Shown here in pieces: positions 26,640-35,674 of a DNA stretch of 64,000 bases. A program made the position numbers and the translations under genes. Numbering within the stretch: the stretch's first letter is position 1; each line of letters opens with the position of its first letter. The stretch is from Pseudanabaena sp. Chao 1811 (GTDB lineage Bacteria > Cyanobacteriota > Cyanobacteriia > Pseudanabaenales > Pseudanabaenaceae), in the NCBI RefSeq assembly GCF_027942295.1, contig NZ_CP101416.1, forward strand, positions 4,078,501-4,142,500, in the 5' to 3' direction. A model generated the notes under the pieces. That model did no database searches and was not told the DNA's origin. It saw only the letters and a program-made list of their open reading frames with translations.

Positions 26640-27377
26640 ATGACTCAAACTTTAAAAGCTCCTCTACGTGAGCAACAATATCCTTTAATTCATACTTTAG
26701 CTAATTGTATTGAAACTGTATGGCGCGAAAATTTAGATTTATCCCCCTACCAAATTCCAGAGGATCTCGGTTATGTGGAAGGAGCATTGGAAGGTGAGAA
26801 ATTAGTAATTGAAAATTATTGTTATAGTACACCCCAGTTTCGGAAGTTGCATTTAGAACTTGCACAGGTAGGCAATGGGTTAGACATTCTGCACTGTGTC
26901 ATGTTTCCTAATCCTGAGTATGACATTCCTATCTTTGGAGCCGACTTAGTTGGGGGGCGTGCAGGAATTAGTGCAGCGATCGCCGATCTATCTCCTCTTT
27001 ATCCCGCCTTTGCTTTGCCAACCAAGTATCACCAAGCTTTATCTAATTTACCTGTTGTCAATTTCCAGCAACCTCGCGAATTGCCACAATGGGGCGATAT
27101 CTTCTCAGAATTTTGTTTATTTGTTCGTCCCGTGGGCGATCGCGAAGAGTCAGATTTTCTTGACAGAGTGCGATCAATTTTAACTTTGCATTGTCAACTA
27201 GCAGTCGCCACAATACCTTTCACTACTTCTGAGGAAATTAGTAAGATTCGGGATGGACATCGCTATTACTGTCAAAAGCAACAACAAAATGATAAAACGC
27301 GACGGGTACTCGAAAAGTCCTTTGGTAGCGAATGGACAGAGCGCTATATGACAACGATGCTTTTTGATTACGTTTAG
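26640..27377 (+). CDS. pcyA: phycocyanobilin:ferredoxin oxidoreductase
   Basis: 245 residues. It reduces biliverdin IXa in two 2-electron steps to phycocyanobilin, the chromophore of phycocyanin and phytochromes, using ferredoxin. Family residues are present: Glu73 in LHLELAQ, His85 in LHCVMFPNP and Asp102 in GADLVGG (equivalent to Glu76, His88, Asp105 of the characterised enzyme). It lies 0.8 kb upstream of cpcBA in the same direction. A palindromic element and hairpin between them make separate transcripts likely. Confidence 0.97.
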   Translation: MTQTLKAPLREQQYPLIHTLANCIETVWRENLDLSPYQIPEDLGYVEGALEGEKLVIENYCYSTPQFRKLHLELAQVGNGLDILHCVMFPNPEYDIPIFGADLVGGRAGISAAIADLSPLYPAFALPTKYHQALSNLPVVNFQQPRELPQWGDIFSEFCLFVRPVGDREESDFLDRVRSILTLHCQLAVATIPFTTSEEISKIRDGHRYYCQKQQQNDKTRRVLEKSFGSEWTERYMTTMLFDYV

Positions 27378-27381
27378 TAGA

Positions 27382-27513
27382 AGAACTCGCGTTCGGGATA
27401 ATTTGAAACGGTATTTGAGAGAGGGTTTGCGTAGCAAACCCTCTCTCAAATACCAAAAGTAAAATTTTGCTTTTGGTATTTGAAAATTTGCCAACTTAAT
27501 CCGAACTGACGGT
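27382..27513. repeat. TIR-bounded double-hairpin element, copy 2
   Basis: Left AACTCGCGTTCGGGATAATT (partly scrambled end), hairpin TGAGAGAGGGTTTGC-GTA-..., a degenerate second hairpin (AAAGTAAAATTTTGC), right end complement of TAACGTCAGTTCGG with changes. More worn than the other copies. Confidence 0.8.
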
Positions 27514-27548
27514 AAAAGAGGAGAGATGCTTTGCATCTCTCCTCTTTT
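27514..27548 (+). terminator. hairpin downstream of pcyA
   Basis: AAAAGAGGAGAGATGC-TTT-GCATCTCTCCTCTTTT, perfect 16-bp stem with flanking A/T tracts; a terminator in either direction is plausible. Confidence 0.7.
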
Positions 27549-28138
27549 ACTAAGAACATAAATAAATGTAAAGATTTCTACCCTCCAATACTCTTAACAA
27601 AAGTTTACCTAGAAGCAAACTTTTGCAAACCATATAAAAAGAAAAAATAGGGCATGACTAAGTTACATCCCTATATTTAGATTCAGCAAAAGATTCAGCA
27701 AATCAATATAGTTAAAACAATCAAAATACAAGTTTGTTACTAATCTTTATATTGTAAAGAAATGAAACCAAATGCAACGATAGGTTCACATTTAACGATT
27801 AGGTGTAAACGCTTAGATACCTTGCTAGATAGAGGTTTACAGATATTCTTTGTAAGTTTAATTTAACTTGATCTCTACCTTTTGATTGATTGCACAAAAT
27901 CTGCACAAATTAGTTGTTTTAATCAATTCAATCCAAAAGCCACTGAACCCAAAACAACTTAAAAAGTTGAGGTTGAGTTCCATTAAGTAAATTGAGAAGC
28001 TTGGTTATCGCTTTAATCAATTGACCCTTTAGGATTCTCTTGGATTGGATATTTCGCAAAATAAATACTCCAAACAATAGAAAGGCTCGGAATCATTCTC
28101 GATTTATATATTTAATTAATAAAAAGGAGACTCTTTAA
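27549..28138 (+). promoter_or_regulatory. phycocyanin operon upstream region and leader
   Basis: 590 AT-rich bases without an ORF before cpcB. A short inverted repeat AAAAGTTTACCTAGAAGCAA/AACTTTT lies at 27600-27625, and a strong ribosome site (AAAAAGGAGA) at about 28121-28130. Such long leaders are usual before cpc operons. No promoter box can be assigned with confidence. Confidence 0.55.
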
Positions 28139-28657
28139 ATGCTAGATGCTTTTACTAAAGTAGTTGCTCAGGCAGACACTCGCGGTACTTTCGTTGCCGA
28201 TTCTCAAATCGATGCTTTGAAGCAATTGGTTGCTGATGGCACAAAGCGCTTGGATGTTGTTAACCGTATTACATCAAACGCTTCTGCGATCGTTACAGAT
28301 GCTGCTCGCGCACTATTTGAAGATCAGCCTCAATTGATTACTCCTGGTGGAAACGCTTATCCTCATCGTCGTATTGCTGCTTGTATGCGCGATATGGACA
28401 TCATCCTTCGTTATGTTACCTACGCTATCTATGCTGGCGATGCAAGCGTATTGGAAGATCGTTGCCTCAATGGTTTGCGTGAAACCTACAGCGCATTGGG
28501 CGTACCTGGTGGATCCGTTGCCGTAAGCATTGAGAAGATGAAGGCAGCCGCGATCGCACTTGCTAACGATCCTAATGGCGTAACCCGTGGCGATTGTAGC
28601 GCTCTTATCGCTGAAGTAGCTAGCTATTTTGACAAGGCAGCAGCAGCAGTAGGCTAA
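28139..28657 (+). CDS. cpcB: phycocyanin beta subunit
   Basis: 172 residues, the usual length. Bilin-binding cysteines are Cys82 (AACMRDM) and Cys153 (TRGDCSAL); Asn72, the methylated asparagine, is in [17 protein letters not shown] is canonical. It forms the alpha-beta building block of phycobilisome rods on the thylakoid surface. Length and three key residues exclude the longer phycoerythrin beta; a phycoerythrocyanin beta is the main alternative, but the paired alpha subunit is phycocyanin-like. Strong ribosome site upstream. Confidence 0.95.
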   Translation: MLDAFTKVVAQADTRGTFVADSQIDALKQLVADGTKRLDVVNRITSNASAIVTDAARALFEDQPQLITPGGNAYPHRRIAACMRDMDIILRYVTYAIYAGDASVLEDRCLNGLRETYSALGVPGGSVAVSIEKMKAAAIALANDPNGVTRGDCSALIAEVASYFDKAAAAVG

Positions 28658-28801
28658 ATTTTTTTCAAGCTTATGTAATTGACTGTTAGAAATCAATTTA
28701 TAAAGCTGACTAAAACTTTAATTTACTTTCTTTTTTGCTCAATTTTCTTTTTGTCTGACCCATTTTTTAATCTCACATAACTTTTTAGAGGTACATTAAA
28801 C

Positions 28802-29290
28802 ATGAAGACTCCTTTAACCGAAGCAGTTGCTACAGCCGATTCTCAAGGTCGTTATATCAGCGTACCTGAAATGCAAGCAGCTTTTGGTCGCTTGCGTACC
28901 GCAGCAGCTAGCCTTGATGCTGCAAAGACTTTGAGTGCTAAGGCTTCCAGCTTGGCTGAAGGTGCAGCAAACGCTGTATATCAAAAATTCCCTTACACCA
29001 CCACCCAACAAGGTAACAACTTCGCTTCTAGCGCTCGTGGTAAAGCAAAGTGTTCTCGTGACATTGGCTACTATGTCCGTATCATCAGCTACTGTCTAAT
29101 TGCTGGCAGCACTGGTCCTTTGGATGAGTACCTCATCAGTGGTTTGACCGAAATCAACCGCTCTTTTGACCTTGCTCCTAGCTGGTATGTTGAAGCTTTG
29201 AAGTACATCAAGGCTAATCATGGTTTGAGCGGAGATGCAGCTTTAGAAGCTAATTCCTACATCGACTACGCTATCAATGCGTTGGTATAG
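28802..29290 (+). CDS. cpcA: phycocyanin alpha subunit
   Basis: 162 residues beginning [19 protein letters not shown]. The single bilin cysteine is Cys84 in [27 protein letters not shown] and [11 protein letters not shown] are canonical. It lies 144 bases after cpcB with AGAGG as ribosome site. Partner of CpcB in rod trimers and hexamers. Codon choice is visibly biased, like other highly expressed genes. Confidence 0.97.
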   Translation: MKTPLTEAVATADSQGRYISVPEMQAAFGRLRTAAASLDAAKTLSAKASSLAEGAANAVYQKFPYTTTQQGNNFASSARGKAKCSRDIGYYVRIISYCLIAGSTGPLDEYLISGLTEINRSFDLAPSWYVEALKYIKANHGLSGDAALEANSYIDYAINALV

Positions 29291-29327
29291 GTTTTTTAAT
29301 TCTGCAAACAGAATCTAGAAAGCCCCG

Positions 29328-29370
29328 AAGACGATAAGTCTACCCTGCGGGGTGGGCTTATCGTCTTTTT
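29328..29370 (+). terminator. terminator/attenuator between cpcA and the rod linkers
   Basis: AAGACGATAAGTCTACCCTG / GGGTGGGCTTATCGTC stem (9 perfect pairs plus inner GC-rich pairs) followed by TTTTT. It lies 38 bases after cpcA inside an operon, suggesting partial termination, which would give more cpcBA than linker message. Confidence 0.75.
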
Positions 29371-29585
29371 ATATATAAAAATCTTCAAAACCTACAAAGT
29401 ATTTGTATCAATTTATACTTGATTTTTATAAAACTTTTGGTTTAGATTTTTGCTAATTAGCTATTTTCATTTTGTTTTTTCTTTTTGTTTATGTGGATAG
29501 TATGTCTTACCCACATAAAAACATGGGATTTTACATAACTAAATTTTTATTAAAGTTAAAATTAACAAAGTAAGGAAAACAAACT
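29371..29585 (+). promoter_or_regulatory. AT-rich spacer before first rod linker
   Basis: Roughly 215 AT-rich bases with no ORF, ending in TAAGGAAAACAAACT as ribosome site. A second promoter for the linkers may lie here; not identified. Confidence 0.4.
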
Positions 29586-30404
29586 ATGGCAATCACCAAT
29601 GCCGCTTCCCAGCTAGGAACTGCTGCCTATAGCAATGCCAGTCCCTTGGAGTTGCGTTCTCACTTTTCTGTAGATGACGCAAAGGTTGTTATTAACGCTG
29701 TTTATCGCCATGTGCTAGGTAATGACCACATCTTGGCATCAGAGCGTTTGGTTGGACTCGAATCTTTGTTGACCAATGGTCAAATCTCGGTGCGTGACTT
29801 TGTGCGTGGAGTAGCCAAGTCAGAATTGTACAAAACTAAGTTCCTTTATCCCAACTTCCACAGCCGTGTAATTGAGTTAAACTTCAAGCACTTGCTAGGG
29901 CGCGCTCCTTACTCTGAAGCTGAATTAATTGAGCACCTCGATCGCTATCAGAATGAAGGCTATGATGCCGACATCGATTCTTACATCGATTCTGATGAGT
30001 ACGAAGCTAGCTTTGGCGATTCTGTTGTACCTTATTTCCGTGGATTCAACAATAAGGTTGGCGATAGAACTGTTGGCTTCACCAGAATCTTCCGTCTTTA
30101 TCATGGCTATGCTAGCAGCGATCGCGCTCATAGCAAAAACAGAGCTACTTGGTTGTCTACAGAACTCGCCCAAAATTCGGCTAGTGCCATTCGCACACCC
30201 GGCTTTGGTCTAGGTCTTGCTGGCAACAATAGTGATGACCGTGGTCAACTCTACCGCGTCAGTGTCATTCAAGCCAATAACGGACGGACTACTCAAATCC
30301 GTCGTAGTGCTACTGAGTACTTGGTTCCTTATGATCAACTCTCTAGCACTATGCAGCGTCTGAGCAAGCGTGGTGGTCGTATTACGCAAGTTTCTCTTGC
30401 TTAG
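29586..30404 (+). CDS. cpcC: phycobilisome rod linker polypeptide, copy 1
   Basis: 272 residues. The N-terminal linker domain (about 20-155; [62 protein letters not shown]) is followed by a flexible segment. A C-terminal CpcD-like domain runs from about 215 to 272 ([12 protein letters not shown] ... [15 protein letters not shown]). It joins phycocyanin hexamers into rods. Nearly identical over the first ~190 residues to the next gene; the two diverge in the connecting segment. Confidence 0.93.
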   Translation: MAITNAASQLGTAAYSNASPLELRSHFSVDDAKVVINAVYRHVLGNDHILASERLVGLESLLTNGQISVRDFVRGVAKSELYKTKFLYPNFHSRVIELNFKHLLGRAPYSEAELIEHLDRYQNEGYDADIDSYIDSDEYEASFGDSVVPYFRGFNNKVGDRTVGFTRIFRLYHGYASSDRAHSKNRATWLSTELAQNSASAIRTPGFGLGLAGNNSDDRGQLYRVSVIQANNGRTTQIRRSATEYLVPYDQLSSTMQRLSKRGGRITQVSLA

Positions 30405-30606
30405 TGCAATTGATTAAAGATATCCTGTAGAAAGAGTGTCACATTGTGATCCTCTTTCTAGTTTTAGTCATGCTAAAGATGGCAAGATTTAAAAGACAGC
30501 AAAATTTAAGAGTTAAGATAAGCAGTCATTTTGACTTGCTTATCTTACACTATTGAATCTTTTACCCTAATTTTTTATTTTTAAAGTAAGACAAGGAAAA
30601 TAAACT
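30405..30606 (+). other. spacer between the two rod linker genes
   Basis: 202 bases with two imperfect hairpins, AGAAAGAG.../...CTCTTTCT at 30431-30461 and TAAGATAAGC.../...GCTTATCTTA at 30516-30549. Neither ends in a long T-run. They may tune linker stoichiometry. TAAGACAAGGAAAATAA supplies the next ribosome site. Confidence 0.5.
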
Positions 30607-31476
30607 ATGGCAATTACAAATGCCGCTTCCAGTTTGGGAACTGCTGCTTATAGCAATACTAGTCCAGTAGAATTACGTCCTAATTTTTCTCCAGAGGATG
30701 CTAAGGCAGTCATTAACGCTGTTTATCGCCATGTATTGGGGAATGACTACATCTTGGCAGCAGATCGTTTGATTGGACTTGAGTCTTTGTTGACCAATGG
30801 TCAAATCACAGTGCGTGAGTTCGTACGTGCAGTTGCCAAGTCTGAACTATACAAGAGCAAGTTTCTTTATTCCAACTTCCACACCCGTGTAATTGAATTA
30901 AACTTCAAGCACTTGTTAGGACGCGCTCCTTACGCTGAAGCTGAAGTAACCGAACACCTCGATCGCTATCAAAACGAAGGCTATGATGCCGATATCGATT
31001 CTTACATCGATTCTGACGAGTACGAGGCTAGCTTTGGCGATTCCATTGTTCCTTACTATCGCGGTTTCACCAATAAGGTTGGCGACAGAACCGTTGGTTT
31101 TACTAGAATTTTCCGCCTTTATCGTGGTTATGCTAACAGCGATCGCGCTCAAGTTGCAGGCAGTGCCTCTAGACTAGCAACCGAGCTAGCCCAAAACAGT
31201 GTTTCTCCTATTGTTGGTGCTTCTGGCGGTAATGATGGCTGGGCTTATCAACCAGCAAAACAAGGCAATGCTCCTACCCGTGCCTTTGGTCGTTCTTCTG
31301 TGGGTTCTGAAGATCGCCTATACAGAATTGAAGTTGCTGCGATTTCTCTACCTAGATACCCTCAAGTTCGTCGTAGCAATAGAGAGTACATTGTCTCCTA
31401 CAAAGAGTTGAACAACACATTGCAACGCATCAACAAGTTGGGTGGCAAGGTTGCTAGTGTAACGATCGCCCAATAG
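30607..31476 (+). CDS. cpcC: phycobilisome rod linker polypeptide, copy 2
   Basis: 289 residues. Same architecture as copy 1: linker domain at about 20-155, then a longer Gly/Ser/Ala-rich connector (about 190-235, with [18 protein letters not shown]), then the CpcD-like domain ([20 protein letters not shown] ... [14 protein letters not shown]). The duplicated pair gives distal and proximal positions in the rod, as in other cyanobacteria with two CpcC linkers. Confidence 0.93.
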   Translation: MAITNAASSLGTAAYSNTSPVELRPNFSPEDAKAVINAVYRHVLGNDYILAADRLIGLESLLTNGQITVREFVRAVAKSELYKSKFLYSNFHTRVIELNFKHLLGRAPYAEAEVTEHLDRYQNEGYDADIDSYIDSDEYEASFGDSIVPYYRGFTNKVGDRTVGFTRIFRLYRGYANSDRAQVAGSASRLATELAQNSVSPIVGASGGNDGWAYQPAKQGNAPTRAFGRSSVGSEDRLYRIEVAAISLPRYPQVRRSNREYIVSYKELNNTLQRINKLGGKVASVTIAQ

Positions 31477-31581
31477 TCTTTTATTAGTATTGATTAAAGG
31501 CTCATCTATTAGGTTGCGCCTTTAATCACATTCTCAAATCTAAACTGTCCATCTATTCAAAATTTAGTAAAACTGAGTTTT

Positions 31582-31800
31582 ATGATTACTTCCGCTAAAG
31601 ATAATCGCGTTTTTGTTTACGAAGTATCTGGCCTACGTCAAAGCGATGCCACTGATCTAAATAGCTATCCTATTCGTAACAGCAGCAGCATTTTCGTTCA
31701 AGTACCTTTTAGCCGTCTAAATGAGCAAACCCGTAGAATCACTCGTCTCGGTGGCACAATTGTAGACGTTCGTCCACTGAATGCAACTTCAGCAGATTAG
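31582..31800 (+). CDS. cpcD: small rod-capping linker
   Basis: 72 residues, a single CpcD domain (FVYEVSGLRQSDATDLNSYP ... FVQVPFSRLNEQTRRITRLG). It ends rods at the core-distal tip. Last gene of the phycocyanin operon; a hairpin follows. Confidence 0.93.
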   Translation: MITSAKDNRVFVYEVSGLRQSDATDLNSYPIRNSSSIFVQVPFSRLNEQTRRITRLGGTIVDVRPLNATSAD

Positions 31801-31823
31801 GATTTTGCAATTTAATAAAAAAC

Positions 31824-31864
31824 AAATTTTTGGGGGTGCGGCTTTGCCGCACCCCCAAAAATTT
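31824..31864 (+). terminator. hairpin after cpcD
   Basis: AAATTTTTGGGGGTGCGGC-TTT-GCCGCACCCCCAAAAATTT, perfect 19-bp stem and AT flanks. Likely operon terminator. Confidence 0.75.
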
Positions 31865-31890
31865 ATATATCCTTCTGCTTATGGATAAAT

Positions 31891-32034
31891 AACCCAAGTT
31901 GCTACCTATTAAAAATCGGCTCAAAACAAGTTAAAAACAGCCTCGCTAAGTCCAAAATGACGCTATTTTTATATAAAAATCTAGCATTTTTTATTTTAAC
32001 TTTAGTCTTAAATGAATAGGTAGCAACTTGGGTT
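31891..32034. mobile_element. MITE-like element with 20-bp perfect terminal inverted repeats
   Basis: 144 bases with ends AACCCAAGTTGCTACCTATT and its exact complement AATAGGTAGCAACTTGGGTT, flanked by AAAT on both sides. The centre is AT-rich without an ORF. Structure fits a miniature inverted-repeat transposable element. No parent transposase with these ends is in the window. Confidence 0.82.
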
Positions 32035-32050
32035 AAATAGTTCTGTATAT

Positions 32051-32198
32051 TAACGCGAGTTCAGAATAATTTGAAGCGTTTTTGAGAGAGGGTTTGCTAC
32101 GCAAACCCTCTCTCAAAAACAAAAAGTAAAAGCCTTGCTTAGCAAGGCTTTTACTTTTTGTTTTTGAAAATTTGCTAGCTTAAGCCGAACTGACGTTA
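32051..32198. repeat. TIR-bounded double-hairpin element, copy 3
   Basis: TAACGCGAGTTCAGAATAAT to the complement of TAACGTCAGTTCGGCTTAAG. Inside are GAGAGAGGGTTTGC-TAC-... and AAAAGTAAAAGCCTTGC-TTA-... hairpins, both perfect. Reverse orientation relative to copy 1. Confidence 0.88.
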
Positions 32199-32291
32199 TA
32201 TTATTCTGTCTGCTATGCAGGTGGCATAATCTTCAAAGGAAGATTTCACGCTAAGATACAGACTGGCTGTTAGTGCGTAAAATATTTCCCA

Positions 32292-33071
32292 ATGTCATCA
32301 AGATCTGCCAATTCTTCACGTCTTCATACTTACTGGCAAAGGTTTTTACCTTGGCTTGAATCCTGTGCGATCGCGGCTTGGGGAATTGTACTAACGAAAC
32401 TTTGGCTATCGGGACAGCTATATCTCTTGGTGCATCCTAACTATATTCCTCTAACAGCGATCGCAGGTTTAGGACTACTCTTTGTTGGTGGCGCAGAGGC
32501 TTGGCGCGTGGCAAAAAGGCGACGTAGCTATACCAATAGTCAGCAGCATATTAATTTGATCAAGCCATCCTTGAGCAGTAGCATACTTTTGGTTGTGGCA
32601 GTTATGGCGCTATTCATCAATCCTCGTCCCTTTACTAGTGAAAAAGCCATCCACCGAGGCGTAATTGAGAATATTGCTGATGCGCGGACAATTCCTAAGT
32701 CCTTTCGGGCAAGTAATCGACCTGAAGAACGTACCCTTGTAGAATGGGTACGCACAATTAGCGCCTATCCTGAACCCGATGCCTATAAAGGACAAAAGGT
32801 CAAAATTACAGGCTTTGTTGTCCATCCCCCCGATCAAGCTGACAATATGATTTTGCTCACAAGGTTTGTGATTACCTGCTGTGCTGCCGATGTATATCCC
32901 GTCAGCCTACCTGTCAAAATCACCGAAAGTCGTTCCAATTATCCGCCTGATCGCTGGTTGCAAATAGAAGGTCAAGCGGATGTGGAAACTACGAATGGCA
33001 AGCGTCAAGTTGTCATTGTGGCAAGTAATATTACAGCGATCGCTGAACCCCAAAATCCATACGATTATTGA
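32292..33071 (+). CDS. TIGR03943/DUF1980 family membrane protein
   Basis: 259 residues. Two or three hydrophobic segments (about 20-45, 48-68, 92-112). The conserved C-terminal part reads VKITGFVVHPPDQADNM, LLTRFVITCCAADVYPVSL (double Cys signature of the family) and WLQIEGQADVE. These proteins usually pair with a DUF318/ArsP-type permease, which is not in this window. Metal or sulfur-related transport has been suggested for the family; the substrate is unknown. Confidence 0.87.
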   Translation: MSSRSANSSRLHTYWQRFLPWLESCAIAAWGIVLTKLWLSGQLYLLVHPNYIPLTAIAGLGLLFVGGAEAWRVAKRRRSYTNSQQHINLIKPSLSSSILLVVAVMALFINPRPFTSEKAIHRGVIENIADARTIPKSFRASNRPEERTLVEWVRTISAYPEPDAYKGQKVKITGFVVHPPDQADNMILLTRFVITCCAADVYPVSLPVKITESRSNYPPDRWLQIEGQADVETTNGKRQVVIVASNITAIAEPQNPYDY

Positions 33072-33325
33072 TATCTACCCCTATGTGAAGGGTAGTAGAA
33101 ATTTATAATTTGAAGTTTTTAAAAGAGTAGTCTATAGCATTTAAACCGATTTAGAACTCAGTAGGTAGACACAATTAAATATAAAGCTGCAAACCCTGAG
33201 ATATCTGCACAACAAGAAACTTAGGGTTTGAACTTATTTGTTTAATTATGCTGAGGTGCTTCTGGGAAATAACAAGTATAGTTATAGCTAATTTAACTTA
33301 GGCTAGATGTTATTAGGATTTTTCA

Positions 33326-35128
33326 ATGTCTTTAAATATTTATAAATACAAAATGTTATCAAATTTGGGTTGGGCTATTGCCGCGATCGCCTCTTCTACA
33401 CTCATAGGAGCTATTGCCCAAGCCGAAACACCAAACATTACCAAAATTACAAATGAGTCGAGTCTGATTCAAGCGATCGGTAATGATCCAATAGAAAAAA
33501 TCCCTCTTGAAAAGACGACGGCAGTAACTAACAAGCTGACTGAATCCTTACTTATCCAAGAAATTAATCAATATCAAATCGAGAGTTTATCCCAAAAAAC
33601 TTCACAAAATGTTTCTTCAGTTTCCCAGTTAAGCGATGTACGTCCTACTGATTGGGCTTTCACAGCCTTACAGTCTCTTGTTGAGCGTTATCGATGTATT
33701 GTGGGCTATCCCGATAGCACTTTTCGTGGTAGAAAAGCAACCAGTCGCTATGAATTTGCGGCTGGGTTAAATGCCTGTTTGGACAAGATCAATGAGATTA
33801 TTTCCGCAGGGCTAGCCGATAAAGTCAGTAAAGAAGATCTCGCAACTTTGCAAAAGCTACAAGAAGAATTTGCGGCAGAACTCGCTACTTTACGCGGTCG
33901 TGTCGATGCTCTTGATGCCAAAACAGCACAACTTGAAGCCCAACAATTCTCGACTACGACTAAACTTTTTGGTCAAGCAGTTTTGGGTTTACAAGGCAGA
34001 CTCAATAACAATGCCAATATTCCTAGAGTTGATGGTGCATTTTCAGCCGATCCTGCTACGAATGTTAATTTTGGGGCAAATGTGCAACTTAGTTTGTTAA
34101 CGCAGTTTCCCGATCGCAGTTTGTTGTTAACTAGTTTGCAAGCTGGTAACATTTCCACCGATGCACCATTTACAAGTTTTAATGCTCTTAATAATGGATT
34201 TACGCGCCTTGCCTACGAAGGTAATACAGCAAATACCTTGACGATAACTGACCTCAACTATCGCTTTTATATAGGAGATCGCCTCGCGATTATTGTAGGA
34301 CCTAGGGGTGTAAATGCTATCAACGTATTTCGTGGTGCTAATCGGATTGAAAGTGCAGGAAATGGACCAATCTCCCTATTTGCTCAGCGCAACCCTATTA
34401 TTAGCCTTAATGCTGGACAGGCAGGTATAGGTTTTGACTGGCAGATTGCTAAAGGTTTCAGCTTGCAAGGTGTTTACTCGGCAGGTAATCCAGAATCAGC
34501 CTCTGGTGATGGTGGATTATTTGGTGGACCAACTTCTATTGGTGTACAGTTTGCCGCAAATGTCTTTGATCGCGTCGATGCTTCTCTTTACTATCTCAAT
34601 TCTTACACTAACAACGGAACTCTCAATAATGCGATCGGCGATAACTTTATTGGTAGCACCTTCCCAACTAATAGCGCTTCAAAATTCAATACCAATGCGT
34701 TTGGAGGCTCTCTTTCTTGGCGAGCTACTAATCGACTAAATCTCGGTAGCTGGATTGGTTTTACCAACTCTAATATTCAGAATAATGGATTTTCAGGCAA
34801 TGTAAATACTTTTAATTGGATGACCTATGCTAACTTGATTGACCTATTTAAGGAAGGTGATCTCTTTGGGCTCTATGTTGGACAACCACCTAGTATCACC
34901 AGCAGTAATTTGAGTGGAAATATTAACTTTCCTAGTTTGCTCAGTCAGACAGGAGGTATTGCGGGACCTCAACCTGCTACGACAACGCATATTGAGTTAT
35001 TCTATCGCTACCCTATTTCTAAAAATATTAGCATTACCCCAGGAGTAGTTTTCATCTTTAGTCCAGGGAATACGGCAGGTAGCGACACGATCTCGATAGG
35101 TGCTTTAAGAACTACATTTACCTTCTAA
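33326..35128 (+). CDS. SLH-domain OprB-type porin, iron-uptake type
   Basis: 600 residues. Signal peptide (about 1-33, ending IAQA). SLH domain at about 100-155 (LSDVRPTDWAFTALQSLVER, YEFAAGLNACLDKI) that grips the peptidoglycan-linked wall polymer. Coiled coil at about 165-205 (LQKLQEEFAAELATLRGRVD, AKTAQLEAQQ). From ~210 a beta-barrel of OprB type ends in ALRTTFTF with the terminal Phe typical of outer-membrane barrels. Many cyanobacteria have several such porins; an iron role is inferred from relatives. Confidence 0.92.
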   Translation: MSLNIYKYKMLSNLGWAIAAIASSTLIGAIAQAETPNITKITNESSLIQAIGNDPIEKIPLEKTTAVTNKLTESLLIQEINQYQIESLSQKTSQNVSSVSQLSDVRPTDWAFTALQSLVERYRCIVGYPDSTFRGRKATSRYEFAAGLNACLDKINEIISAGLADKVSKEDLATLQKLQEEFAAELATLRGRVDALDAKTAQLEAQQFSTTTKLFGQAVLGLQGRLNNNANIPRVDGAFSADPATNVNFGANVQLSLLTQFPDRSLLLTSLQAGNISTDAPFTSFNALNNGFTRLAYEGNTANTLTITDLNYRFYIGDRLAIIVGPRGVNAINVFRGANRIESAGNGPISLFAQRNPIISLNAGQAGIGFDWQIAKGFSLQGVYSAGNPESASGDGGLFGGPTSIGVQFAANVFDRVDASLYYLNSYTNNGTLNNAIGDNFIGSTFPTNSASKFNTNAFGGSLSWRATNRLNLGSWIGFTNSNIQNNGFSGNVNTFNWMTYANLIDLFKEGDLFGLYVGQPPSITSSNLSGNINFPSLLSQTGGIAGPQPATTTHIELFYRYPISKNISITPGVVFIFSPGNTAGSDTISIGALRTTFTF

Positions 35129-35149
35129 GTTGGTTGTTGGAATTAAATT

Positions 35150-35264
35150 TAACGTCAGTTCGACGAAAGCGGAAAATGGTAAAAATCGCTAAGCGATTTT
35201 TACCATTTTCCGCCATTTGCGCGGCACTTCGCGCCGCGCAAATGGCGTTATCGAACTCACGTTA
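35150..35264. repeat. TIR-bounded double-hairpin element, sister type copy 1
   Basis: Ends TAACGTCAGTTCGA and the complement of TAACGTGAGTTCGA, like the main family. The inside differs: GCGGAAAATGGTAAAAATCG with centre CGC-TAA-GCG, then GCCATTTGCGCGGC / GCCGCGCAAATGGC. The only other copy seen is at 52492. Confidence 0.85.
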
Positions 35265-35282
35265 AACTTAAATACCTTGGAA

Positions 35283-35338
35283 AACCTAAAAATTTAAGCT
35301 CTGTGGCACAAGTGCCACAGAGCTTAAATTTTTAGGTT
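35283..35338. repeat. long perfect palindrome
   Basis: AACCTAAAAATTTAAGCTCT then GTGGCAC-AA-GTGCCAC and the complementary arm, 27-bp perfect stem. Loop AA departs from the GC-NNN-GC pattern. Confidence 0.75.
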
Positions 35339-35674
35339 GAGCCACTATACCAAGGCAATATTTATAACCTTATATAACCTAATAGTAACTATTAGATAAC
35401 CTTGACTTGGTTGCCTAGTAACTAACTGTTATATGATGATCTGATCAAGTAATCAATTAAGTTTGTACTGAGAGTTTTCTACTTTGTTGATAAATAAACT
35501 TGTGGTACATACTGCACGTATGCCAAAGGTCTTGGGCTTTTATATTTAATTGCACCCAGCTACTTACACTTATCATAAATTGAGATTGCTAATTAGATTT
35601 AGATACTCGCTTAGAGTAAATGAGATTTATAAGCTTTACTGTAAAAAACTTTACTTTTTATAAACTGAAAAATC

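Larger units (their letters stand above)
35129..35674. other. 546-base intergenic region with sister TIR element and hairpin
   Basis: No gene seen. Contains the sister-type TIR element (35150-35264), a long hairpin (35283-35338) and about 330 AT-rich bases before the next gene, where its promoter must lie. Confidence 0.65.

Noticed and set aside
34434-34739. 101-codon plus-strand ORF within the porin gene
   Set aside because: Out-of-frame shadow; the porin frame is continuous and domain-consistent.
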